19,211 bases of DNA from Methanosarcinales archaeon (GTDB lineage: Archaea > Halobacteriota > Methanosarcinia > Methanosarcinales > Methanogasteraceae): positions 1 through 19,211 of the forward strand of contig JAUWGA010000010.1 of the NCBI GenBank assembly GCA_030606635.1, written 5' to 3'. Both the position numbers and the translations under genes were made by a program. The notes beneath the pieces were generated by a model. The model was not told the DNA's origin and did no database searches. It saw only the letters and a program-made list of their open reading frames with translations. Below, piece by piece: positions 1-6,151 of this stretch; position 1 is the first letter of the stretch; every line of letters starts with the position of its first letter.

Positions 1-1
1 C

Positions 2-160
2 AGTCTCGCACTCGATTACCTGGAATCGGATGAGGTGGTGCGGTCGGCTCTTGGCGAGCATGTGTACACAGCGTTCATGCGGGTTGCTGCTGCGGAATGG
101 GAGGAGTACCGGGTTCAGGTGCACCAGTGGGAACTGGATCGATATCTGCAACTGTTCTGA
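2..160 (+). CDS. glnA: glutamine synthetase, C-terminal fragment
   Basis: Reading frame 2 is open from the window edge to a TGA at 158-160 and gives 52 residues. They match the last helix of type I glutamine synthetase: an ALDYLESDEVV-like start, then ALGEHVY, then the tail EWEEYRVQVHQWELDRYL, which is nearly invariant at the C-terminus of GlnA in archaea and bacteria. The enzyme makes glutamine from glutamate, ammonia and ATP in the cytoplasm. The active-site regions lie upstream of the window, so integrity cannot be judged. The frame ends cleanly at the family's usual C-terminus, so the AT-rich island that follows did not truncate it. Assignment is by recognition of the tail alone. Confidence 0.85.
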   Translation, partial: SLALDYLESDEVVRSALGEHVYTAFMRVAAAEWEEYRVQVHQWELDRYLQLF

Positions 161-162
161 TG

Positions 163-187
163 CCGCACCTCATCCACTTAAGTGCGG
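163..187 (+). terminator. possible terminator hairpin after glnA
   Basis: CCGCAC at 163-168 pairs with GTGCGG at 182-187 (6 bp, 13-nt loop), and a five-T run follows at 199-203. It lies 2 nt after the glnA stop, so a transcription terminator or 3'-processing hairpin is plausible. The stem is short and the T run is 11 nt away, so the call is tentative. Confidence 0.35.
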
Positions 188-214
188 GGTTTGGTGACTT
201 TTTGTGAGATAAGG

Positions 215-221
215 ATATATA
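215..221 (+). promoter_or_regulatory. TATA box for leader RNA / orphan gene
   Basis: ATATATA preceded by purine-rich AAGG fits an archaeal TATA box with a BRE-like element. A start about 25 nt downstream (around 243-248) would give a leader of about 100 nt before the ATG at 351, covering the hairpin at 303-333. This is positional inference; no start site is shown by the sequence. Confidence 0.4.
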
Positions 222-245
222 GAGAAAAGAAAATAAAAGAGGTGA

Positions 246-335
246 ATAATCATAATAGCAAAAAGAAGTGTAGAACCGGAAAATGTCCCAAGGAAGTTGT
301 TAAAGCCCCCACATACTCTACCGACTGGGGCTTAA
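246..335 (+). pseudogene. TnpB C-terminal tail / IS605-type right-end remnant
   Basis: The frame that ends at TAA 333-335 has no start codon. It opens with four Ile codons after an upstream stop, then reads AKRSVEPENVPRKLLKPP and ends LPTGA. The Lys/Arg/Pro-rich sequence resembles the low-complexity C-terminal tail of IS200/IS605 TnpB proteins. The same DNA holds a perfect 7-bp hairpin, AAGCCCC (303-309) with GGGGCTT (327-333). Hairpins of this AAGCCCC/GGGGCTT kind are common in the omega-RNA and right end of such elements. The likeliest reading is the 3' remnant of a lost TnpB element, now sitting as the leader of the next gene. The alternative is a cis-regulatory leader unrelated to transposons. 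Confidence 0.35.
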
Positions 336-350
336 AGAGGGTTAAGTGAA

Positions 351-878
351 ATGGATGAAAAATATATAAAACATATAATAAGATACTTTTTAAATAATGT
401 AGCTCCCCCTTTGGTAATTTTTATAATAGTTCTTTTACTATGCGTGCTTTTACACCAATTACCTTATTTTGGGTCAATTTTCGATATTGGAACAATCAGT
501 GTAGCTGTTGCTTTTGCTTTACTATTTTTCACATATGCGATAATTAATGACTCAGTAAGTGAAAAAAAGAAAACTTTTATCGAGAAAAAAATAGAAAAAT
601 TATATGCCTCCTTAATTTCTAACAAAAATCTTATGCAACTTACTCACGAAAATTTTAATCAGATTAAAACCTATCAGCATTTAGCCTCATATGATTTGAA
701 GCCTTTACTAAAAGAGTATATAGAATTATTTGACAATGAAGCAAAAAATGTGAGTACAGAACACGGAGAAGCCCTCTCTTTAAAACATATCAATCCCGAA
801 TTCCAAGAAAAAATACGAGCACAGATACGTGAGGATTACGATAGTCTAGTTGAAAAACTATATGATATTCATAAATAA
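351..878 (+). CDS. orphan two-TM protein with long cytoplasmic helical domain
   Basis: I do not recognise this 175-residue protein. It has two hydrophobic segments, about 19-36 and 46-66, joined by a short loop. A charged, Lys/Glu-rich, largely helical tail of about 105 residues follows, starting EKKKTFIEKKIEKLYASL and probably coiled-coil in part. The tail has no Cys or obvious catalytic motif. The ATG is supported by a GAGGGT-like ribosome site at about 337-342. Base composition is strikingly AT-rich compared with the GC-balanced neighbours, which points to recent acquisition. It sits alone between an IS605-like remnant (246-335) and a hairpin terminator (900-917). A two-TM anchor with a helical tail could be a membrane effector or scaffold, for example in defence, but nothing in the sequence proves a role. 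Confidence 0.7.
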   Translation: MDEKYIKHIIRYFLNNVAPPLVIFIIVLLLCVLLHQLPYFGSIFDIGTISVAVAFALLFFTYAIINDSVSEKKKTFIEKKIEKLYASLISNKNLMQLTHENFNQIKTYQHLASYDLKPLLKEYIELFDNEAKNVSTEHGEALSLKHINPEFQEKIRAQIREDYDSLVEKLYDIHK

Positions 879-899
879 AAAACATTAAGACATGTGTCG

Positions 900-917
900 G
901 CGGGATGCCCCGCTTTT
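900..917 (+). terminator. intrinsic-type terminator hairpin
   Basis: GCGGG (900-904), loop ATGC, CCCGC (909-913) and then TTTT (914-917) form a compact GC-rich hairpin with a T tail 21 nt after the stop of the orphan membrane gene. This is a good transcription-terminator shape. The loop also contains the ATG of a tiny ORF (905-1042), so only one of these readings may be real. Confidence 0.5.
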
Positions 918-1042
918 CAGAGGCTGTCTCACAATTCAAAATCACAACAAAAAAGGCACGGACAGGACGTTATATCGAAAAACAAGCATCCGATTTCGCG
1001 AAATATCTAATTATGGGACGGGCTCTAAAGTACGAGGCATGA
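905..1042 (+). CDS. possible 45-aa basic small protein
   Basis: A frame from ATG 905 to TGA 1040-1042 gives 45 residues: MPRFSEAVSQFKITTKKA at the start and QASDFAKYLIMGRALKYEA at the end. The composition looks protein-like, with a basic N-terminal half and an amphipathic C-terminal helix. Two points count against it. The start codon lies in the loop of a terminator-like hairpin, and no ribosome site precedes it. It could instead be a fragment of a longer decayed gene, because the frame stays open upstream to 875. No family is recognised. Confidence 0.25.
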   Translation: MPRFSEAVSQFKITTKKARTGRYIEKQASDFAKYLIMGRALKYEA

Positions 1043-1384
1043 CGACGGTTATCGTGTGTATGATTATAGAAATCAAAGGAGCTGATGATAGAAATGACCG
1101 TCAATGAACAACGTGTTACTGAAAGACAGAAAGAATTTATCGAGTCGTTAATTGAAAACTTCGATGTCGACACAGTATCAAAAGACGACGCTTCAGACGT
1201 TATCAACTGTTTATCAAAATTCCAAAACAGCTATGCGCCATGTGGACGCCATAGAAGTGTTGATATTGGGCGGGCGTTTGTGATGGGCGATCTTGATTGG
1301 TGTCTCCATAATTGTGAAACTGACGTACATATGTGTGAATATTGGAATTAAGTCACTATTCCCTGCACTCGAGAGGCGGTCTCA
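919..1384 (+). repeat. 13-bp imperfect direct repeat, IS-end-like
   Basis: AGAGGCTGTCTCA at 919-931 recurs as AGAGGCGGTCTCA at 1372-1384, 12 of 13 identical and in the same orientation. GAGGCTGTCTCA is typical of the terminal repeats of several IS5- and IS1182-type elements. The two copies bracket the two tiny ORFs. No transposase and no inverted partner copy is seen, so this could be a scar or chance. Confidence 0.3.
1085..1351 (+). CDS. small hypothetical protein, 88 aa
   Basis: The 88-residue frame begins MIEMTVNEQRVTERQKEFIE. Its first ~50 residues read like a compact helical domain in which a 'T-x-x-Q-x-x-F-I' helix is followed by 'VSKDDASDVINCLSKF', the layout of small 'SKxEASxxI' domains found at the ends of phage and plasmid DNA-processing proteins. 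The C-terminal ~35 residues (from about APCGRHRS) contain four Cys and three His. The start is uncertain: AAAGGAG at 1075-1081 is 3 nt from ATG 1085 and 12 nt from the in-frame ATG 1094. It lies in the accessory island. No function is assigned, and a fragment of a larger protein is possible. Confidence 0.4.
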   Translation: MIEMTVNEQRVTERQKEFIESLIENFDVDTVSKDDASDVINCLSKFQNSYAPCGRHRSVDIGRAFVMGDLDWCLHNCETDVHMCEYWN

Positions 1385-1545
1385 TCGGGGTGCCGCTGGG
1401 TACGGTCACCGCGCTCGACATCGACCAGCCAGATCCGACCGACTGGACGCGGTCATGAGGGGAACTGCGGCTGATATGGCTACCCAAGTGGCCCCCCTCC
1501 CGCCATCCCTATAATCTTAATATCCCTGCATACAATCCCCAGATT
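1352..1545. other. non-coding gap and return to host-like composition
   Basis: The sequence changes here from AT-rich to GC-rich. It contains a short open stretch, 1366-1458, that reads SRGGLIGVPLGTVTALDID and ends PTDWTRS before TGA, with no start codon. It looks like the tail of a protein but I cannot assign it; the GGLIGV piece recalls aIF2-gamma but the rest does not fit. The only other feature I see is the TATA box of the next gene. The island's right edge probably lies near 1352-1372. Confidence 0.4.
1516..1524 (+). promoter_or_regulatory. TATA box of RFC small subunit gene
   Basis: CTTAATATC lies 22-30 nt before ATG 1546. A start site about 25 nt downstream falls at or next to the ATG, so the mRNA is probably leaderless. 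The lack of a ribosome site before the ATG agrees. Confidence 0.5.
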
Positions 1546-2583
1546 ATGGAACAGGTGATCTGGACCGAGAAATACCGACCTCACACGTTTGATGATATCA
1601 TCGGGCACGAACACATCGTATCCAACCTGAAACATCTGATCGAATCGAACAATCTCCCGCATCTGGTGTTATACGGCGCTAAAAACACCGGAAAAAAGTC
1701 AACGGTGTTCATACTTGCCAGAGCGCTCTATGGGGATCAGTGGGAGAACAATCTTGCCATCTTCGACGCATCCAACTTCTTTGATCGCGGCAAGAAGTAT
1801 CTCGTGTCAGATCCAAGATTTGCAAGACTCATCGGGACTGACGATCCAAAGAAGATACAGAAAACCGTGATCTCGGTATTCAAACAGGTCATCAACGAAT
1901 ATGCAGGCATGGCTGCCCTTGATTCTGACTTTCGGATGATATTCATCGATAGTGCTGAGGCGTTGAGCATGGATGCGCAGCACGCGCTGCGGCGCATTAT
2001 GGAAAAGCACGCTCATACCTGTAGATTTATCCTGTCCACCACGCATCTGCCCAGATTGATTCCGGCGCTGCGCTCAAGGGGGTTAAATCTCTTCTTTGAC
2101 CGCGCAAGCGATGCTACAGTCGCCGCGCATATCCGCCACATCGCAGAGGCAGAGCGCGCACCCATCACCGACGACGGAGTCCAGGCGATCGTATACGAGG
2201 CAGACGGCGATCTTGCGTTTGCGATCATGGTGCTACAGATCGCAGCCATAGAGCACCGTGAGATCACTGCAAACACGGTCTATGAGATCGATCTCGAGCG
2301 CATCCCGAAGGGGATCTCGGAACTATTACATGCGTCGCTTGCAGGGGATTTCAAAGCGGCAAGGAAGCGGATCGATGATCTGCTGATGGAGGAGAGCGGC
2401 ACAGATATTGCACACCGGCTGCGCAGGGTTATAGAGGACAAGGGCTTTGGCAGCGATCTTTTCGCAGAACTTACAATCCTTCTCGCAGACGCCGATATGA
2501 ACCTGATCAGCGGGAGCAATGAGCGGGTGCAACTCGAAGCATGGGCAACTCAGGTCGGAATGCTCATGGAACGGCGGTCCTGA
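1546..2583 (+). CDS. replication factor C small subunit 2 (degenerate ATPase)
   Basis: This 345-aa AAA+ clamp-loader subunit is of the RfcS2/RfcC type known from Methanosarcinales and haloarchaea. It opens with the RFC signature WTEKYRPHTFDDIIGHE (residues 6-22). The Walker A loop (44-51) reads GAKNTGKK: the lysine is kept but the normal Ser/Thr after it is Lys. Walker B (about 131-138) ends D-S-A-E instead of D-E-A-D, so the catalytic Glu is gone. The SRC arginine-finger motif is SRG (177-179). The insert NFFDRGKKYLVSDPRFARL is diagnostic of this paralogue. It probably binds nucleotide poorly and plays a structural role in the RFC pentamer that loads PCNA. It stands alone with its own promoter; the partner RFC subunits are not in the window. 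Confidence 0.85.
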   Translation: MEQVIWTEKYRPHTFDDIIGHEHIVSNLKHLIESNNLPHLVLYGAKNTGKKSTVFILARALYGDQWENNLAIFDASNFFDRGKKYLVSDPRFARLIGTDDPKKIQKTVISVFKQVINEYAGMAALDSDFRMIFIDSAEALSMDAQHALRRIMEKHAHTCRFILSTTHLPRLIPALRSRGLNLFFDRASDATVAAHIRHIAEAERAPITDDGVQAIVYEADGDLAFAIMVLQIAAIEHREITANTVYEIDLERIPKGISELLHASLAGDFKAARKRIDDLLMEESGTDIAHRLRRVIEDKGFGSDLFAELTILLADADMNLISGSNERVQLEAWATQVGMLMERRS

Positions 2584-2602
2584 TGCTGGTAAACGCCTCA
2601 TC

Positions 2603-2615
2603 GTGGTGCAACCAC
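2603..2615 (+). terminator. small hairpin after RFC gene
   Basis: GTGGT (2603-2607), loop GCA, ACCAC (2611-2615) lies 20 nt after the RFC stop and just before the next promoter. No T run follows. It is a weak terminator candidate. Confidence 0.2.
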
Positions 2616-2628
2616 CCCATCGCAACAG

Positions 2629-2638
2629 TAATATATGC
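2629..2638 (+). promoter_or_regulatory. TATA box of RAM-domain gene
   Basis: TAATATATGC, about 55-65 nt before ATG 2693, has TATA-box composition. A start around 2660 would give a leader of about 30 nt that contains the strong ribosome site AAAGGAG at 2677-2683. Confidence 0.45.
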
Positions 2639-2692
2639 TAAAGTAGAGTACAACTGGTGCATTATGCATAACAAAGAAAGGAGTTCTTATAT

Positions 2693-2923
2693 ATGGTAAT
2701 TGGAGTTACTATGATTAACGTGGTGCCAGGGCAGGAGAAGGCGACCTACAACGAATTGTGCACTTTGGATGGTATCAAGGAAGTGTATCACGTATTCGGT
2801 GAGTACGACTTCGTGGCTGTCATCGAGGTGCAGGGATTGAGCACGCTTAACAAACTGGTCGATTTGATCAGGGAGAACAAGAGCGTGACCGCGACCAAAA
2901 CCGTGATCGGAGCCGAGCTGTAG
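2693..2923 (+). CDS. stand-alone Lrp/AsnC ligand-binding (RAM) domain protein
   Basis: The 76 residues are a complete RAM domain (regulation of amino-acid metabolism), with the family pattern VPGQEKATYNEL, then GIKEVYHVFGEYDFVAVIEV, then a final strand VTATKTVIGAE. The DNA-binding helix-turn-helix of full Lrp proteins is absent. The start is sure: AAAGGAG lies 9 nt before the ATG, and the domain begins at once. Stand-alone RAM proteins form alpha-beta sandwich oligomers that bind small effectors such as amino acids, and may modulate full-length Lrp partners. Whether this one does is inference. It is monocistronic and converges on a tRNA gene on the other strand. Confidence 0.8.
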   Translation: MVIGVTMINVVPGQEKATYNELCTLDGIKEVYHVFGEYDFVAVIEVQGLSTLNKLVDLIRENKSVTATKTVIGAEL

Positions 2924-2941
2924 GGCTATAGATTATGAAAA

Positions 2942-3014
2942 CGCCCGGACCGGGATTCGAACCCGGGGCGGAGCCTCGACAGGGCTCCATGCTAGGCCAC
3001 TACACTATCCGGAC
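2942..3014 (-). tRNA. tRNA-Asp (anticodon GTC)
   Basis: The reverse complement folds as a full 73-nt cloverleaf. The acceptor stem is GTCCGGA/TCCGGGC with one U-G pair and discriminator G73. The D stem is GTGT/AGCAT-like. The anticodon stem is GAGCC/GGCTC with loop CTGTCGA, giving anticodon GTC. The variable loop has 4 nt, and the T arm is CCGGG-TTCGAAT-CCCGG. CCA is not encoded. The GTC anticodon and G73 both fit aspartate. No intron is present. Confidence 0.95.
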
Positions 3015-3059
3015 AAGCGTGCATAACACCATGGAGTAGTTGATCTCTACCGATCTCAC

Positions 3060-3068
3060 TTAAACCTT
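3060..3068 (-). promoter_or_regulatory. tRNA-Asp promoter (BRE/TATA-like)
   Basis: On the minus strand this reads AAGGTTTAA, 46-54 nt before the tRNA 5' end, so a start about 25 nt downstream would leave a short 5' trailer for RNase P to remove. The AAGG-TTTAA arrangement is the same as in the mer and tbp promoters of this window. Confidence 0.4.
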
Positions 3069-3089
3069 TGCACAGGCACCCACACAAAC

Positions 3090-3097
3090 ATATTTAT
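3090..3097 (+). promoter_or_regulatory. TATA box of cdhAB
   Basis: ATATTTAT is followed about 25 nt later by a likely start near 3120, giving a leader of about 22 nt with GAGG at 3132-3135 before ATG 3143. The box lies downstream of the in-frame ATG at 3068, which argues against that earlier start. Confidence 0.5.
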
Positions 3098-3142
3098 TAC
3101 ATCAACCACCCGTATCAAAGAAATCCAAAACGAGGACTATTC

Positions 3143-5467
3143 ATGATCAAAGACGGAAGATTCACACTCGACGGCATGGAGAATGTGGTGATCAACATCG
3201 GCAAAGTCACCACCGAGGAGGAACTCGCAGAGCAGGAATGGGAGCCGATGGGACCCACCCCGAAGCCTGGAATTCTCTCGCTTCGAAATTGGGATCACCG
3301 CCTGTTAAAGGACTTCCCGCCATTTTACGCTCCGATCTGCGACATGTGCTGCCTCTGCACGTACGGAAAGTGCGATCTCACAGGCGACCGGAAGGGCGCG
3401 TGCGGAATCGACATTGCGGCACAGCAGGCGCGCATGGTCCTGATCGCATGTTGCATCGGGACAGCAGCGCACGCGGGGCACGCGAACCATGTGCTGCACG
3501 AACTGATCAAATGGCGCGGAAGGGATCACCCGATCGATCTTGGTCCCCACATCGATGTTGAGGCTCCAATCATACGAACCGTTGTTGGCACCATACCAAA
3601 GACGCTTGGCGACCTCGAGGGGATACTCGATTACGTGAACCAGCAGCTTGTACACGCGCTCTCGTCCGCGCATACGGGTCAGGAAGGTTCGTACATCGAT
3701 TTCGAGTCAAAGGCGCTGCATATCTCAATGATCGACAACCTTGCAAAGGAGGTCGCGGACATCGCGCAGATCGCGGGGTTCGACTTCCCGAAAGGCGACC
3801 CCGACGCTGCGCTCATTGAGTTCGGGTTTGGCTCTGTTGATCGGACAAAACCTATCATCGTCTTCATCGGGCATTACCCGGCTGTGAGCGTCGCAACGAT
3901 CGATTACATAGAGGAGCATGGTCTCTCTGACAAGATGGAGGTTTGCGGAATCTGCTGTACCGCAATTGAGACGAGCAGGTACAGCGCATCTGCAAAGGTC
4001 ATCGGTCCATTATCCATGCAACTCTTCTTCGTACGGTCTGGAATTGCTGATGTCATCGTCCTGGACGAGCAGTGCGTCAGAACAGACCTTCTGGAGGAGG
4101 CGCAGAAGGTCGGAGCGCCACTGATCCTGACAACCGATAAAATATGCTACAATCTTCCGGATGTTACGAATCGCGATTCCGACAAGGTCGTCGAGGATCT
4201 TCTGAACGGCGCACCCGGCGTTCTGATATCAGACCCGCACAAGGCGGCTAAGGTGATAACAGAGACCGCGCTAAAGATGAAACCGAAGAGGGATGCGCTC
4301 AATCACTTACCTGAACTTGAGGAAGTGCGAGAGCTTGCAGAGGAGTGCATCGAATGCGGCTGGTGCGACCGGGCGTGTCCGAACAGCCTTCCGGTAAAGG
4401 ACGCGATGATCAAAGCGAAAGAGGGCGATTTCAAAGGGCTTTCTGACCTCTTTAGCCCGTGCATGAGTTGCGGCAGATGCGAATCCGAGTGCAAGAAAGA
4501 CCTTCCGATCGTGAGCATGATTCTTAAATCTGCTCAGGAGATCGCATTTGGCGAGACGTACACGATGCGGGCTGGGAGAGGACCAGTGCTTGACACCGAG
4601 ATTCGGAAGGTAGGCGCTCCGCTCGTGCTTGGGGAGATCCCTGGAATCGTTGCGCTCGTCGGCTGCAGCAACTTCCCTGACGGTGAGGTCGAGGTCGCAA
4701 AGATCGCTGAAGAGTTTGCGCGCCGAAACTACATCGTCGTTGCAACGGGCTGCTCGGCGATGGCGATGGCGATGTACCGCTGCGAGGATGGACAGACGCT
4801 CTACGAAAAGTACCCCGGCACATTTGATGCGGGCGGTATTGTCAACATCGGCTCGTGCGTTGCAAACGCTCATGTCATAGGTGCCGCAATCAAGGTCGCG
4901 GCAATCTTCGCCCGCCTTCCGCTCCGTGGAAACTTCGAGGAGATCGCTGACTACATCTTAAACAAAGTCGGCGCATGTGGTGTCGCGTGGGGTGCGATGA
5001 GCCAGAAAGCAGCCTCCATCGGCACAGGCACCAACAGGTGGGGCATCCCTGTAGTCCTTGGTCCACACGGATCAAAGTACAGACGGGCGTACATCAGTAA
5101 CAAGGAACTAAGCGAGTGGGAGCTCTACGACAAAAGGACTGGCGAGGTCGTGGAGGGCGAACCCGCTCCTGAACATCTGGCGTATCCCGCGGAGACGATG
5201 GAAGAGGCGATCGTTCTGATTGCTAAGTTGTGCATCCGACCAAGCGACAATTCGAAGGGGAGACAGATCAAACTCTCAAACTATGTCGATCTATACAAGA
5301 AATACATGAAAACGCTCCCGCCTGACCTGCATCTATTCGTCCGAAATGAACGTGACATTCCGATCACGATGAAGGATGAGATCATGGGATATCTGGAAGA
5401 AGCTGGCTGGGAGCCACGAAAGGCGATAGGTGATCCGACCAGGCTTGTACCCGAAGAGGAGGTCTAA
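3143..5467 (+). CDS. cdhA: CO dehydrogenase/acetyl-CoA synthase subunit alpha (Ni-CODH)
   Basis: This 774-aa protein is the catalytic alpha subunit of the archaeal CODH complex, which interconverts CO2 and CO with ferredoxin electrons at a Ni-Fe-S C-cluster. The N-terminal D/B-cluster Cys set is CDMCCLCTYGKC (C66, C69, C70, C72, C77) with C87. A His-rich HAGHANH (110-116) follows. Later Cys include VCGICC (about 268-272), LVGCSN, ATGCSA and IGSC, as expected for C-cluster ligands. Two inserted [4Fe-4S] motifs typical of the archaeal enzyme lie at C402-405-408-412 and C440-443-446-450. The start at 3143 was chosen because GAGG precedes it and the TATA box lies just upstream. The stop is 2 nt before cdhB. 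No cdhC, D or E follows, unlike the Methanosarcina operon. Confidence 0.95.
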   Translation: MIKDGRFTLDGMENVVINIGKVTTEEELAEQEWEPMGPTPKPGILSLRNWDHRLLKDFPPFYAPICDMCCLCTYGKCDLTGDRKGACGIDIAAQQARMVLIACCIGTAAHAGHANHVLHELIKWRGRDHPIDLGPHIDVEAPIIRTVVGTIPKTLGDLEGILDYVNQQLVHALSSAHTGQEGSYIDFESKALHISMIDNLAKEVADIAQIAGFDFPKGDPDAALIEFGFGSVDRTKPIIVFIGHYPAVSVATIDYIEEHGLSDKMEVCGICCTAIETSRYSASAKVIGPLSMQLFFVRSGIADVIVLDEQCVRTDLLEEAQKVGAPLILTTDKICYNLPDVTNRDSDKVVEDLLNGAPGVLISDPHKAAKVITETALKMKPKRDALNHLPELEEVRELAEECIECGWCDRACPNSLPVKDAMIKAKEGDFKGLSDLFSPCMSCGRCESECKKDLPIVSMILKSAQEIAFGETYTMRAGRGPVLDTEIRKVGAPLVLGEIPGIVALVGCSNFPDGEVEVAKIAEEFARRNYIVVATGCSAMAMAMYRCEDGQTLYEKYPGTFDAGGIVNIGSCVANAHVIGAAIKVAAIFARLPLRGNFEEIADYILNKVGACGVAWGAMSQKAASIGTGTNRWGIPVVLGPHGSKYRRAYISNKELSEWELYDKRTGEVVEGEPAPEHLAYPAETMEEAIVLIAKLCIRPSDNSKGRQIKLSNYVDLYKKYMKTLPPDLHLFVRNERDIPITMKDEIMGYLEEAGWEPRKAIGDPTRLVPEEEV

Positions 5468-5469
5468 CA

Positions 5470-5979
5470 ATGACACGAGCATACCAGTGCGCAAACGTCC
5501 CGGGTCCGCATCTCGGGAAGGTCGCAACCTCTGCGAGCGTTGCGTCAGCGATCAAGCGGGCAGAGCGCCCGGTTCTCATCGTTGGAAGCGATCTAAGGCA
5601 TCTTGACTGGGCGATTAACCTTGCAAAGGAGCGGAATATCCCGATCGTTGCGACAGCGCATGTTGCAGGTGCGATGCGTGAGAAGGGCGTCCGTCCGGAC
5701 CGGGAGATGGGCGCAATCGAGATCACGAATCTTCTGAAGAGCCCGGAATGGGGCGGCGTCCGCGGCGAGGGGCAGCACGATCTTGCAATCTTTACAGACG
5801 TTCTATACTACCTCGAAGCCCAGATGCTCTCCGCGCTCAAGCACTTTGCGCCGCACATCAAGACGATCTCGCTGACACGGGGGCACCAGCCGAATGCTGA
5901 CCAGTCGCTTCCGAATCTGAGTGAGAAGAAGATGGATGAATTTCTGGCAGGGGTTATGGAGACGCTCGCGGAGGCGTAA
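5470..5979 (+). CDS. cdhB: CO dehydrogenase/acetyl-CoA synthase subunit epsilon
   Basis: The 169-aa epsilon subunit forms the alpha2-epsilon2 CODH component with CdhA. The Rossmann-like fold of the family is visible: a first strand RPVLIVGSDL (about 34-43), NIPIVATAHVAGAM (about 56-69), GEGQHDLAIFTDVLYYLE in the middle, and HIKTISLTRGHQPNAD near the end. Its exact role is unsettled; a part in electron transfer to FAD/ferredoxin or in structural stabilisation has been proposed. GGAGGT at the end of cdhA acts as its ribosome site and the two genes are separated by 2 nt, so they are translated as one unit. Length is normal. The 3' UTR that follows is unusually structured. Confidence 0.92.
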   Translation: MTRAYQCANVPGPHLGKVATSASVASAIKRAERPVLIVGSDLRHLDWAINLAKERNIPIVATAHVAGAMREKGVRPDREMGAIEITNLLKSPEWGGVRGEGQHDLAIFTDVLYYLEAQMLSALKHFAPHIKTISLTRGHQPNADQSLPNLSEKKMDEFLAGVMETLAEA

Positions 5980-5981
5980 TT

Positions 5982-6092
5982 GGTCGGTTCGGGTGGGGGG
6001 AGCGCGGCAGAAAGAAGGGTGAGTGCGTAAAAGGTCTACCAAACCGATCCAGATGGTAGATACCTGCGAAATGTCAGGTGAAATCACACCTG
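5982..6092 (+). ncRNA. structured 3' UTR of cdhAB with pseudoknot potential
   Basis: Several pairings cluster here. TCTACCA (6035-6041) pairs perfectly with TGGTAGA (6054-6060), enclosing a 12-nt loop. Bases 6042-6049 of that loop, AACCGATC, can pair with GGTCGGTT (5982-5989), right after the cdhB stop, with one G-U pair. Then ACCTG (6062-6066) can pair with CAGGT (6075-6079), or CAGGTG (6075-6080) with CACCTG (6087-6092); these two exclude each other. The region ends just before the next gene's TATA box. It may be a terminator, an mRNA-stability element or a switch. The pairings are seen directly; the function is inferred. Confidence 0.35.
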
Positions 6093-6109
6093 CACCCAAA
6101 AACTCAACC

Positions 6110-6117
6110 CTTAAATA
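6110..6117 (+). promoter_or_regulatory. TATA box of DUF4242-like gene
   Basis: CTTAAATA lies about 35-42 nt before ATG 6152, giving a start near 6137 and a leader of about 15 nt. The gene is therefore probably transcribed apart from cdhAB. Confidence 0.45.
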
Positions 6118-6151
6118 ACCACACCCCCACAACAAGAACCAGGCGATACAG

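Noticed and set aside
970..1206. 78-codon minus-strand frame in the island
   Set aside because: It is Ser/Ile-rich and antisense to the more plausible 1085-1351 frame, with no ribosome site.
3068..3142. Extended N-terminus of CdhA from ATG 3068
   Set aside because: It lies upstream of the likely TATA box (3090-3097), its His/Pro-rich sequence is not family-like, and ATG 3143 has a GAGG site.
4307..4873. 188-codon open frame antisense to cdhA
   Set aside because: It is a frame shadow of a confidently assigned gene, with Arg/His-rich unlikely composition and no promoter or ribosome site.
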